Of a stretch of DNA of 64,000 nt, positions 42,960 to 53,587 are shown piece by piece. The stretch spans positions 1,178,001 through 1,242,000 of the forward strand of contig JAEUBA010000001.1 in assembly GCA_018257865.1 (NCBI GenBank). Reading direction: 5' to 3'. The position numbers and the translations under genes were made by a program. The DNA is from Stereocaulon alpinum (taxonomy: Eukaryota; Ascomycota; Lecanoromycetes; Lecanorales; Stereocaulaceae). A model generated the notes under the pieces. It saw only the letters and a list, made by a program, of their open reading frames with translations. It did not search any database and was not told the origin of the DNA. The stretch's first letter is position 1. Every line of letters begins with the position of its first letter.

Positions 42960-44318
42960 ATGAAAGCTGGCCTCTTCTCAATGGCTTGCATCGTCATGGT
43001 GCAAGTCGCTGCAGCGCAACCTCACCGTATGAGAATTTCCAATATAATTGTCAATGACCGGAGGCAGGATGCTGACCCCCAGGGACTAGACGCTCAACAT
43101 CACCACCATAAGAAACGAGCGCAGGACGTCGTTACGGATGTAATTACTGATATCGAGACCGTCACCTACCAATTCGAGGATGTCATTGTGTATGTGGACG
43201 ACAGTGACAACCCTGTATCGACTACGACTATTTATAGGAACCTGATGGACCCCACTCCTACACCCTCCTCGACGCCTCTTCCACCTCCAGCTACAACAAC
43301 TCACTCCTCAGCATCGGCCCCACCTCCTCCTCCGCCGCAGCCACATGAGACTTTATCCACTCCACCTCCACCTCCACCTCCATCAAGTCCTCCTGCACCT
43401 ACACCTCCTCCATCGCAACCGGCACCGGCTCCCCACCCAACTCCTCAACCAAATCAAGCCAACCCACCCCCACCTCCAGCGAAGCCTAGCTCCCCACTCA
43501 GCAGCCCACCGAGTGGAGGAGGAAGCTCCAGCGGTCCGGGTTTCAGCTCGGCGATTAGCTACACCCCGTACAATGCAGACAATTCATGCAAATCAACCTC
43601 TCAAGTAGCGGCTGACCTCCACGAAGTCAGCTCATACCAAGTTATACGCCTCTACGGCACGGATTGTAACCAAGTAGCGAATGTCGTCGCTGCGACAAAA
43701 GGCAGCGTCCACCTCTTCCTCGGCATCTTCGACATCAACTCCATACCGAGCGAAGTCTCGATCATCAAATCTGCCGTCAATGGTAACTGGGGTATTGTTA
43801 ACACCGTCAGCGTAGGCAACGAACTCGTAAATTCCGGCAAAGCATCCGCTCCCCAAGTCATTGCTGCCATCGGCACAGCACGTTCCGCACTCCAGCAAGC
43901 AGGCTATAATGGCCCCGTCGTCACAGTCGACACCATGATGGCAATGAAGAACAACATCGGTCTCTGCACCGCCTCCTCCTTCTGTGCCATAAACTGCCAC
44001 GCCTTTTTCGACGGCAATACGCTCCCCTCCGGCGCCGGCGAATTCGTAAAGAATTGGGCTCAACAGATCTCAGAAGCCGCAGGCGGCAAGACGACTGTTG
44101 TTACAGAATCGGGCTGGCCTACGCAAGGTGATCCTAATGGTCAAGCTGTGCCTAGTCAGGAGAACCATCAGGCTGCTATTGCGAGTTTGAAGAGCGCTTT
44201 TGGAGGTGGGACTAATCTTGTGCTGTATGGTATGTATAATGATCTTTGGAAAAAGGATGGCCCGAGTACGTTTGGGGCGGAGAAGTATTGGGGGATTTAC
44301 GGGAATGCTCCTGCTTAG
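42960..44318 (+). CDS. Secreted GH17 glucan endo-1,3-beta-glucosidase
   Basis: 452 aa, one exon. Cell-wall beta-1,3-glucanase or transglycosidase of the fungal Scw/Btg group. Signal peptide MKAGLFSMACIVMVQVAAAQ, which decides the start at 42960; an in-frame ATG at 42945 is possible. A propeptide-like region with HHHHKKR (dibasic site) comes next, then a Pro-rich stalk of about 75 residues (about 105-180), then the GH17 barrel from about 200: SYQVIRLYGTDCNQV, acid/base Glu in TVSVGNELVNSG, nucleophile Glu in VVTESGWPTQGDPNG, GMYNDLWKKDGPSTFGAEKY. No GPI tail, so it is expected to be wall-associated or secreted. Third beta-glucan gene in 15 kb. Confidence 0.93.
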   Translation: MKAGLFSMACIVMVQVAAAQPHRMRISNIIVNDRRQDADPQGLDAQHHHHKKRAQDVVTDVITDIETVTYQFEDVIVYVDDSDNPVSTTTIYRNLMDPTPTPSSTPLPPPATTTHSSASAPPPPPPQPHETLSTPPPPPPPSSPPAPTPPPSQPAPAPHPTPQPNQANPPPPPAKPSSPLSSPPSGGGSSSGPGFSSAISYTPYNADNSCKSTSQVAADLHEVSSYQVIRLYGTDCNQVANVVAATKGSVHLFLGIFDINSIPSEVSIIKSAVNGNWGIVNTVSVGNELVNSGKASAPQVIAAIGTARSALQQAGYNGPVVTVDTMMAMKNNIGLCTASSFCAINCHAFFDGNTLPSGAGEFVKNWAQQISEAAGGKTTVVTESGWPTQGDPNGQAVPSQENHQAAIASLKSAFGGGTNLVLYGMYNDLWKKDGPSTFGAEKYWGIYGNAPA

Positions 44319-45178
44319 CTCAGGGGTTATTCGGGATAGGGTTGGATATCCTACATCCCTCCATTTGTTGTGTAGTGGCCTGGGGGTTCATGTATGTGTG
44401 ACGAATGAAGCATTACCATACGCAGCTGTAACCTGAAATAGTTGGCCCTTTTCATTTTTACTGGGATTCGTCAATCAATGATTTGCTTCAGTTCTTGACT
44501 TTTGCTTTTCAAGTTTATGAGACGAAGTTTTCTGATTTAGCTGTATATGTGTTGTTGATATGCAGGAAGACCTTTGGCAAGGGGAGGCTCGATGTATGCA
44601 CTGCTTGTACCGAATGGATTGGGACGGACTTCCAGTCCTTTTCTCCTCTACCTCAATATTACAACATAAACTCATCTATCTAAACTCCACTTTTCCGAGG
44701 AAGATATCGAATTGTGCGTGTTCTTGTTCTTGTGAAGGGAGATTTCTTAGGGTGTGTTGTGTATGGGAGTATAGAGGGGTTGGTATTTGGTCTGGTCTGG
44801 TCTGATGATTGTGCTGTCTTGGGTTTGAGGAGTTGAGTTGAATTGGGTTGGGTTGGGTTGTATTCGACGAGCTGCGTGAGTGTCATGTTGGAGATATCAG
44901 CTTCCATTGCATGGGAAATGCATATTCCCAGAGCCGGCAACAGGGCATGTCAACGCACTGAGGAGCTGGGCGTTTGGCGGATGATGGGATTATTCGTGGC
45001 TCTTGTGTGGGATAATTGCTCCTTAGAGCTCGGAACTGGGGCAATAGAAGATACGGATAAGCTGAAGACTTGGTTAAAAGATGGGATCTATCCCGTTTCT
45101 TGAGCTGCGGTTTATTTCAAGAAGGGTTGTTTCCTATACATGGTTACCATGCCCATGGCATCTCATACCATCTTCGCT
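44319..45178. other. Convergent 3' intergenic region with microsatellites
   Basis: 860 bases between GH17 and LDB17 stops. Holds two short pentanucleotide repeats: TGGTC units at 44788-44804 and GGGTT units at 44844-44860. No gene seen. Confidence 0.5.
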
Positions 45179-46839
45179 TCAAGCTTCCCCCTCAACTTCG
45201 AACGGGCTCTTTTCGACGTCCATTGCTTTACTGACAGCTTCGTTTCCCACCGCGACTGCCTCTGCACCTGGATCCGGCTGACCTACTTCTTGAGTACCAT
45301 CACCGCCCATCCCATTATTCGCCCGACTCGGCGTCTGCACGCCAGGCGCGCTCTTCTGCGCCGCTACCTCCATTACACTGAGACTACTTTCCATAGCGCT
45401 CGGCATGCTTACGCTTAGCAGCCTTTGTTTCATCTTCGTTGGAGTTTCGGGACTGGTTGGGTCTTTATCTTTTAGCCATGCGACTCTTCTACAGCGGCCT
45501 ACTAGCCGCTTAGTCGTTTCGTCCACGGCACCGAAATGGTTGTTGCCGTCTTCGGCCATCATGGCTAGGAGTCGGACTAGCTCGTTTTGTTTGTAGTGTG
45601 GTGGGTTTTTGAGTTGGGTGTGTGCGAGTAGAGGATAGAGGACTCGGAGGTAGGTGTGTCGGAGTGGCATGGAGGACGGTGGGAGGTCGAGGAGGTTGCG
45701 GAGGATGATGTCGAGGAGGACGTGGAGGTCGTTGGTGTAGAAGTATTCGTATGTGGTGGTGGTTGTGAAGAGAAGGTAGAGGAGCTTGAGGATTAGGAGT
45801 TGAAGGGAGGTTTCGCTTTCGCGGTTTAGGAGCAGGATAATGTTTTCGCCGAAGGTTTTGTAGGAGGAGCCGTGGACAGAGAGAATCTTGATCACTTTGT
45901 TTGTTACTTGTGTGACGGGCGAGGAAGATTGGTTAGGGGCGGGGTCGTGGGCCGAGAGCATGTATTGTTCGTTTAGTATGAGCTGGGAGATTTAGTCAGT
46001 CCTCTCGCTTTGTTACGTATGTGGTGTTGGGACATACCACGACTCGTATGACAGGGTAGTGGTAAGGATCGTTGACGTCGTCTGACAATTGTTCAATGAT
46101 CTGAAACATGTATTCAATGAAGTCGTCCTCGATTAGTACTGTCTCCTCGGTCAGCAACCGCCGCCGTCGCAAACACTGCGACTGCTCACTTAAGTCTTCC
46201 ATCCGTAATCGCTGTATCCGTGACATCTCGTAAAGCAGCTCAAGCAGCATTCTATGCAAGCCCGCATCATCGTCCGTCCTTCCCAGTATCAATTCTAGCA
46301 GTCGAGCAAAGGCCCCCTCTTCATTCATCATCTCAAATGTGACTTCATTCTGCTGTCCATCGTAGAGGAGAAATGCGACTATGAGGTGCAGTGTGTCCGG
46401 TGAGTCCTCCTAGTCGGCCTCGATCAGCAGGGCGTTGAAGTCGGTGGGGAAAATCCGCACCTGTAGCAGGCTGAAGACGATCTGCCGGCGGACATAGTCT
46501 TTATGAGCAGCGAAGAGTGTGGACTCGAGGAGTCGGTATGAGCAGCGGGCGATGTCATATTCGGTTTGTATGTACTCTCCTGCGGATTCGTTGTGTCAGT
46601 CTGTCTTCCCCAGGGTATCGGTGGGGGCGCGCCGACCTTTATAGTTGGTGGTAAAGGTCAGATACGACCTCAAAGCGTTGTCGATAAGCTCGTGGGACTG
46701 ACATTCTGTAGTGACAATGTCGTCAAGTTCTGGAGGGCGCTGTCAACAGGCATACTTGTGTTGCGGCGGAGGCTCTGGCTTACACACCATCCCAGAATTG
46801 CTGCTCATTATCTAAGGTGTAGGAGACCTCGAATTCCAT
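45179..46839 (-). CDS. LDB17: Ldb17/SPIN90/Dip1-family actin regulator
   Basis: 479 aa. Family members bind Arp2/3 and start linear actin filaments at endocytic patches. Exons (minus) 46839-46788, 46729-46637, 46579-46461, 46409-46038 and 45982-45179. N-terminus MEFEVSYTLDNEQQFWDELDD, then SHELIDNALRSYL, CSYRLLESTLFAAHKDYVRR, FLLYDGQQNEVTFEMMNEEG, LLLELLYEMSRIQRL, PVIRVVLILNEQYM and SLQLLILKLLYLLFTTTTTYEYFYTNDLHVLLDI-type helical repeats. An in-frame TAG at 46410-46412 looks like a break but is the acceptor of a 51-base intron (GTGCGG...GACTAG). The C-terminal 70 residues are low-complexity. Complete by family standard. Confidence 0.88.
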
Positions 46840-47250
46840 TGCTCAAGTGTAGTATCATGATCAGAGTCTGTTGCTGTGGTGTGTCGGTTTTCTTAGGTAG
46901 TCTCTCTAAAATATACTTTGTGGTAGGAGGCACCAGGGTAGTCGTGAATTGAACATGTGCGGTAAACCATGTATGACGGCACAAGAACAAACTGAGTCTT
47001 AACTTTTATCGGACCGCTTCTATCGTCTGTACTTTCTCCGCATGTTGTAAAGGTAATCCATTGGCTTACCTTAATTGTTCCATGCTAAAACTTCTATCTT
47101 ACAGCGAGCGATCAACTGATAACCCTCAACCTTGCCAGAACTCCACTTCCAATGGAACGCCCCCATATGCATGCTCAAGGTATCCCAAGCGTCTTCAAAT
47201 CGCTAACCCCCCCCAGAAAAAACAACGCCTTCTACATATAGCACGGTCCC
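46840..47250. other. Intergenic, two minus-strand genes
   Basis: LDB17 promoter and mannosidase 3' side. No gene seen. Confidence 0.4.
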
Positions 47251-50200
47251 TTACTTCGGCCGCTTGAACGCATGTGCTTCTGTATTACTGTTCGAGGTCA
47301 GCGGGCGCAAAAATATGATGGAGATGTTGGATACTCACAGCACGTAGTCATCTAGGCTGACCTGACTTGGATCGGCGAACAAAAGGTAGAAATACTTCAG
47401 CGTCTCTGCTAGCCAGAAACTTTCCATCTCATCTGTAGCAGATGCTTTCTCGCTCGTTACGTCTCTTATGGCACTGGCACCGTATGTGCCATTCGTATGC
47501 TTTTCTACAGCCTTAAACATCTCCCATCCCTTTTCGCGCCAGTAATTGTCGCCTGTTGCGCGGTACATGATGAAAACGGATTCAATAGCCTCGGGTCTGT
47601 GCTAACGTGAGCATATGATCTCTATATTTTAGGGGAGATTGCATAGTCTTACCTCAACAGATATCTGGCGCCAGTCACACTAGTCATTCCTTCTGGCAGT
47701 CTCTCCTCCCGTATCCTAGCTTTGACAAACTCTTCACGGGTTGGTATTGGTGGCGGCGTGTATTTCGCTGTTCTGGCAGTATCATTGGCATGGTTCAAAC
47801 CGAGTCCTTGATTGGCACTGTTTGGTAATGGCCGTTGGGTTTGCACGTGCTGCTCGGCCATAGGCTTCTCAGCAATGAGCCCGCTGCTATCGACTTCCGC
47901 TGCCTGAATTGCTTGTGCTTCGGGTTTGGCAGCTAGAATGCTTTCACTGGTTTCACCAACATCTCCAAGTTGCCTTTTTACGCGTGAGCTCGCCGGCGCT
48001 GCTCCATCCACTGGCTTCAGTGGAGATATTTCGGCGTCCTTTTCGGATACGTTGGAGTTGGGCTTTGCACTCGTTCCTTCTGTAGGTTTAGAGACAGCCT
48101 TCTCCTGCTCCGGCTCCACAACATTATTTTCCACAGGCTTCCCAACGGCTTGGTCGGCATTTTGCTTTGAAACTCGAGAATCATTGGCAGTAGTCTCGGA
48201 ATTCGCTAGGTGTGACCCAATTGAATCGTCGGTAGAAGTTGATGTGACTGGCTCAGCCTGAGCAGCGGTTTCCTGAGTTTCCTGCAGAACTACTTTCTTT
48301 TCGTTCTCTAGAACGGCTTGCTGCTGCTGGAGCCTCGTTTGTTCTCGCGCATCGCCATAGGGGTCTAGCTTTTCGTTGTAGAGAGTCTCATTCCATGGAC
48401 AGTCATTCTGGTCTGGACAAGGAATGACCAAATAAGATTCAGGCATGATACCCGTGGTAGTCGACTCGTAGGCCCATACACATCCATCGGTGAGCTTCTT
48501 GGCGATATCCATATCATTCTCGCGACTAAAGACTTTAGCGCCGAGAGCGTACATACCGCCGGCAAAACAGGTAAGGTGTGTCCCCTCTGGTGTAAGCCTA
48601 ACAGGGCCATTCTGTTTGTCGATTCTAGCAAGTCCGGCGTGTAGAATATGTCGTTCCTCATCGTGTATCATAGGGCGGAACAGTAGGTTCTTGGTTGTCG
48701 TTTCAGCAAAGGTTTCGTACATTGTTCGATATTTTTCCTCGAGCCCCCCAAGGAGTATATACTCTTTTGGAAGATATTCGTAAGTGGAATCAGCTTGCCC
48801 GCCGATCCCAAAAACTTCACTCATAGCATATGGCGGCGAAGCTAGGCCTTGCGGCTCGCAGTCCGGAGGCTTCGGAGTGCTCTCCTCGCCGGGCTTGTCG
48901 ACCTGTCGCTTCTTCATAGAATCTTTAGCAGCAGAGGTGGGAGATCGCGCTTCAATATTGTTTCCAGATGTAACATTCTTGGCGATGGCAGCTTTCTCAG
49001 CAGGCCCGCTGTCCATGAGAGTGGGACTTTGTGATTGAGGAGCCACATGGGAAGCTGTGTGATCATAACTGGGTTGCGCGTTCATGTCTGGCTTCTTGCA
49101 TCCAGATGCGTCTACTTCCTGGGGCCATAAGCCCGGCAGCTTAGTATTGTTCTGCCAAATATGAAGCTCATTTGTGATTCGAGCGACTGCATCATAGTAT
49201 CTTGCCTCCTTGGTGATCTGGGCAAGCCTGGTAAATTCTACGGATAGGGAGCCTAGCTCTGCAAGGACCACTCTTGTCCTCGCTCGGTGTGGCTGAGAGG
49301 CGAAGGTGCTGCAACCGTGTAAGCGAGGAGAATTCCATGAACATAGTGTAAACTTACGGTTTCCACAGATAGAATGTCATGGGCATACGGTTCGGCGTAT
49401 CGAACGCGCCCATAAGGATGTCTGCAAGCTCTACAGCTTTGTCCAAGATGATCCTGTGTACACCATCACTGATATCGTAAGCGGCAACGAGCCCTCCGAG
49501 GTACCGAATGACAGTTTCGAAGAGGGGTATGTCATTCCTTGCGCTTGTGGTGAAGTCTATACTTCTCACTGCTTCTACAGCTTCTTCAAACTCGTCCTTC
49601 AGACCCATGATCCACAAAGTGTCCAGAGTATCCACCAGTGTTGCGCCCCAGCCGTTGAACGGATTACGGTATTTGCCAGAAATTGGTGACAACTCATCCT
49701 GCAACCATGCCTTCTTCTTGTACCCAGCCCATGAGAATAGGAAAACCTTTCTGATCTTGTCTTGCTTCTCTTGTCGAGCAGCCTTGTCGCCCACAGACTC
49801 GGCTTTGAATGCAAATTGTACTTTTGGGATCGATTTGGGCTTTCCGGTGGGCAGTTGTATAATGTTCTCCGTAGGTACAGGGAAGTGCTCAGGTTGTTGA
49901 CTCCAGTGAATCTTCGGGATTCCTGTCTCTGCAATGATCTCAAGTCTGCCCTCTCCTCCACCTGGATTGAAAATAGGCTCCGCTGGGCCCGAATGTAGCT
50001 TGGTGGTCTTGTTGGCGGATTCAGACCCAACAGCGGTCGTCGGTTTGGCGACTGGGGGAAATCTGTGATTTCGTGTGGACTCGGTTTCTGCCTCCCCTGC
50101 ACTCTCTTTCACTGGGGTTTCGGAGAGAGAGGTGTCCTCTGCATTATGAACGGACTCCTTCACTGTTGTTTTAGTGAGAGATATTCGCGTGGGTAGTGAC

Positions 50201-50487
50201 TCTGGTTCTTGAGCGATTGGAGTAACCGATTTTGAAGGGCCAGGATTGGCGAGACCGGGAACAGCTATTGGGGCATTGACATCTTTGCTGTCTGTAGTAT
50301 GCTCCCCCTTAGACCCTGAGGCTGGTGGAGGCGAAGAGGACTCGACGTCTTTGCCAAAGTTCTTCAAACCCTCAACACTGGTTGCACTGGCCGAATTCAG
50401 GTTGGCTATATTGGTGAAATGGTATAGCGCCCCAATGGTAATAACAGCAAAGACTATAAAAATCCTGTAACGACGCATTCGAAACAT
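47251..50487 (-). CDS. GH47 class I alpha-1,2-mannosidase, large insert form
   Basis: 1,026 aa, type II membrane enzyme of the ER/Golgi that trims N-glycans. Exons (minus) 50487-49358, 49308-47653, 47596-47339 and 47287-47251. Start at MFRMRRYR (50487), followed by one span (about 7-27). A Ser/Thr/Pro-rich stem reaches residue 240. The catalytic barrel starts at KVFLFSWAGYKKKAW and includes LVDTLDTLWIMGL, IRYLGGLVAAYD, LPGLWPQEVD, THLTCFAGGMYALG, ATDEMESFWLAETLKYFYLL and, after a 51-base terminal intron, the hallmark end NTEAHAFKRPK. Two low-complexity inserts interrupt it: about 460-530 and about 690-900 (Glu/Gln/Lys/Ser-rich). Catalytic blocks are intact. Ending at 47335 without the last intron would lose the NTEAH motif. 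Confidence 0.93.
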
Positions 50488-51127
50488 GTTGAAGGGCAGA
50501 GTGGGTCTCGTGCAGCGCAGCGGCACGCCGAGCACGCCCTTTGCGGCTGCGTTTGAGAGGTAGAGGGCTCCAATGCGGCTAATTATCTCGAGCAAAACTA
50601 TTCCCTTGACATTATCCAAGGACTCTAACAAGAAGGCGCCGAAAGGGCAGGTCAAAGTCGTCAAAGTGGTCGAATTTAAGGATTCGCTGAATTGGTAGTA
50701 GTTGACAGATTTGGAACTCCTTTTGCGTTCCCGCCGCTTCTCGGCGCTTGATCAAGGGCACCTTCCATATTCCCTTTCTTTCATCGAATAAAGACAACCT
50801 ATGAATGCAGTGACCAACATTCTTATCTTGGGCCGGGAAGATGTAATGTCGTCAGATCTGAAACAATTGGCATGGATAGAGATTTACACAAGCTTAGAGT
50901 ACCCTCTCGAATCGGAAACTTCGCGCGTTCACGATCTGGCAACGGTTCCGCGTGTCAGGATCGCATGCTTGCTCAACGTTTGTTTGTGGGGTATCTGTTC
51001 TATCTATAGTTGAGCCTGCGACTGATGTACAGCTCATCCGTCTAAAGTACAGACGCTCATGCTTTCTATGACCGGAAGACTTGCAAATGTGATACTATTT
51101 CATACCAAGCAAGCTGCTATTCTTCCC
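50488..51127. other. Intergenic, mannosidase promoter and CCT6 3' side
   Basis: 640 bases between two minus-strand genes. An open frame extends upstream of the mannosidase ATG for 59 codons but lacks conservation cues. No gene seen. Confidence 0.4.
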
Positions 51128-53219
51128 TCAGCCTTCCTCCCCAGGTCCGGGTCCTTGTTGACGCCCCTGTCTCGAGTCAGCTTCGAAGTCCCGATGTATA
51201 ACGCAGCAGGACCTACCATTTGTCTTGCTTTCAACAATTCATCACAAAGTAGCAGATTTGAAGCGATTCCTGAGCTCGACGCAATACAATTCCTTAACAC
51301 GCGGAAGGAGTCGTATACACCTTCTTGGATAGGGTCCATTGGTTCGCCAGTTATCAGGTTTAGGCCAACGACATTGCCATCTGCTTGCTCATCTTGAAGT
51401 GCAGCCACTGGATATATTATCATTAGCAGAGCCAATCGACAAAATGAAAACACCATTGGACTTACGGCTGTCTTGTATATCGTGGCCCGAGTTTGCAGCA
51501 AGCGTCTTTGGAATGACCAGAAGAGCCTCCGCAAAGGCTAACACTCCGAACTTCGCCTTCCCCTTTATCTGCCTCTTAAAACCTTCACTTGAGAGGTGTG
51601 CGGCACATGCGATTTGAAAGGCGCCTGCGCCAGGTACAACGCTCTTGTCGATGATCATATTATACACACTTCGCAGGCCATCGCGGACAGCGTCAGTAAT
51701 TTGCATAATTGTGTGTGCATTCGGACCTTTGATGAGAAGCGTCACCGATTTCGGATCCTTGACATCTTCCTGTCAGGCCCGGGGTTAGCGGAATCCTCTT
51801 TCTCTCCGAGTGGACAAGCACTTACGATGAAGGTGTACTTCTCTTCTCCCAGTTGATGTTCGTAGACGAGGCCGGCCCATCCTAGAACATCTGGCGTGAG
51901 ATCATCGACGCTGTTCTGCGCTGTACCGCCACAAACAAGCTGCAACCTCTCCATGTTTCTTCTCTTTGCTCTTCGAAGTGCGAAGATGCCATTCTTGACC
52001 AGGACATCGAGACTCAAAGGGTCAATACCCTTCTGATTAATGATAACAAAACCCTTCTTAGGGTCACTGCCACAAACCTCCTTCTTGAGCTCGACTATCT
52101 TACGCAGCTTATCGTCCACGAACCTTCTTTCGCTCTCCACTAACTTTTCGCGTTGATCTGCACTAGAATAATAGAAACTTGAATTCACTTCTGACTTTTC
52201 ATATTCCAGACTAACATTCAGTGTGAGGATAAACGCGTTTTCCACGCGTTTGGGCATATCAGGATGTCGAGCACCATGGTCCAGGGCAAGCCCCCGAATA
52301 AGCGAAGTATCTGAAGCTGTCCGATGTTGCATCTTCATGATCTCGATCATGTGAAGGTCTGGCTTTGCGGGAGGATGGTAGATGGACAGTACGGAATCGA
52401 CGATGGCTGGCGTGAGTCGCTCAGCAAGTGTACCGTTCAGTTTGGTGGCAAGCGATGTGCGGGCGACCGAGAGGAGAAGTTCTCGGTCGACCTCCTTTTG
52501 TAATTTGAATGTGTCAAGGAACTGTAGGCCCAATGATTTAGCCGGCATCTCCGGACAAGACTTGTAGGAATACCTTTAGTGTTTCTGTCTTTGCGATCTC
52601 GTAGCCATCCGTGATGATTCGAGGATGTAAGCCTTCAGATATGTATCTGTCTGCCTGCTTCAACAACTCTCCCACCATCAGAACAACTGAAGTTGTGCCG
52701 TCTCCTGTGATATCATCTTGTGCTGTAGCTGCTCTTGCAATCATGACCTTCGCATATCAGCTTTGTACCGTAGACTAGTGAGATCCAAGCACGTACAGCA
52801 GTTGGATTCTGTATTTGCTGGAAAGGTTTCAGCTATCTCTTTGCACGCAGTATCGCAGGACCTCTTACCATCTCTCGAAGCAAAACATTCCCGTCCTTCG
52901 TTAACTTGATCTATCAATGTATAAGCAACCCTACTCATATACACCGCATAGCCAAATACATACTGCTCCAGCTCCATCCACCAGCCTGAGACTTGTAAGC
53001 ATTCGCACTACATGTCCGGGAAGTCACACATACATTTTGATGGTCCCCGTAGGACCTAGGTTTGACTTCAGAACATCTTGCAGGCCTTCTCCCGCAGAAA
53101 TGTTGACCTTTAATGCTTCACCACGTCTCTAGACAGTCGTTAGCTGTCATTGCTACAAGCCTGAAGGTATGACTGACTCTTGATTCCGCCTTGGGGTTTA
53201 GAAGCTGTGCTGCGGACAT
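51128..53219 (-). CDS. CCT6: T-complex chaperonin subunit zeta (CCT6)
   Basis: 541 aa. One of eight subunits of the cytosolic TRiC/CCT chaperonin that folds actin and tubulin. Ten exons (minus): 53219-53178, 53128-53034, 52985-52964, 52910-52869, 52817-52797, 52747-52574, 52521-51826, 51769-51466, 51407-51217, 51166-51128. All phases fit; two exons are only 21-22 bases. Signatures: QLLNPKAES, LKVNISAGEGLQDVLKSNLG, ATP loop DDITGDGTTSVVL, ADRYISEGLHPRIITDGYEI, LDHGARHPDMPKRV, VPGAGAFQIACAAHL, NLLLCDELLKARQM. The last intron decides the end: GRQQGPGPGEEG, matching the family tail. Divergent from NOP56. Confidence 0.95.
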
Positions 53220-53587
53220 CGTGCTATCAAGGTATACCCGTAATCTTGAGCGAAGACTGGACGTCGCACAAACATAAAGCCTCACAAAGTACGAACGAGC
53301 GCGGAATATTCGCGTCGTGAAGGCGCTAGTTAGGGTTGTAACCCATGCAAGCCACTAGAATAGATTGGCCGCAGTCCGAAAAGCTCGAATTATGGCTCTG
53401 CAAGCTCGACTGATAGAACTTCTACCACGTGGACATCATCTTTTGCTCATACAATTCAAGTGCGCTCTACATAAATTGCGGGGTTAAATACGACCTTCAG
53501 CGAGGCTGTGAAAGCTTTTAAAGACGCCTCACCCATTCAATCTCAAAATATCTCTCCAGCATCACCTGCGTATAGCGCCTGCCCATC
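53220..53587. promoter_or_regulatory. Bidirectional promoter region, CCT6 / NOP56
   Basis: 368 bases between two start codons. Contains TTAGGGTT then AACCC (53330-53344), a telomere-repeat-like inverted element, and a GAATATTC palindrome. TTAGGG-type sites are bound by Tbf1/Teb1 proteins in yeasts at ribosome-biogenesis genes; use here is inferred. Confidence 0.5.

Noticed and set aside
46410..46412. In-frame stop in LDB17, possible pseudogene
   Set aside because: It is the 3' splice site of a 51-base intron; removing it joins two conserved blocks in phase.
50488..50664. 59-codon in-frame extension upstream of the GH47 start
   Set aside because: Would bury the N-terminal membrane anchor; composition is not conserved-looking and MFRMRRYR is a normal type II start.
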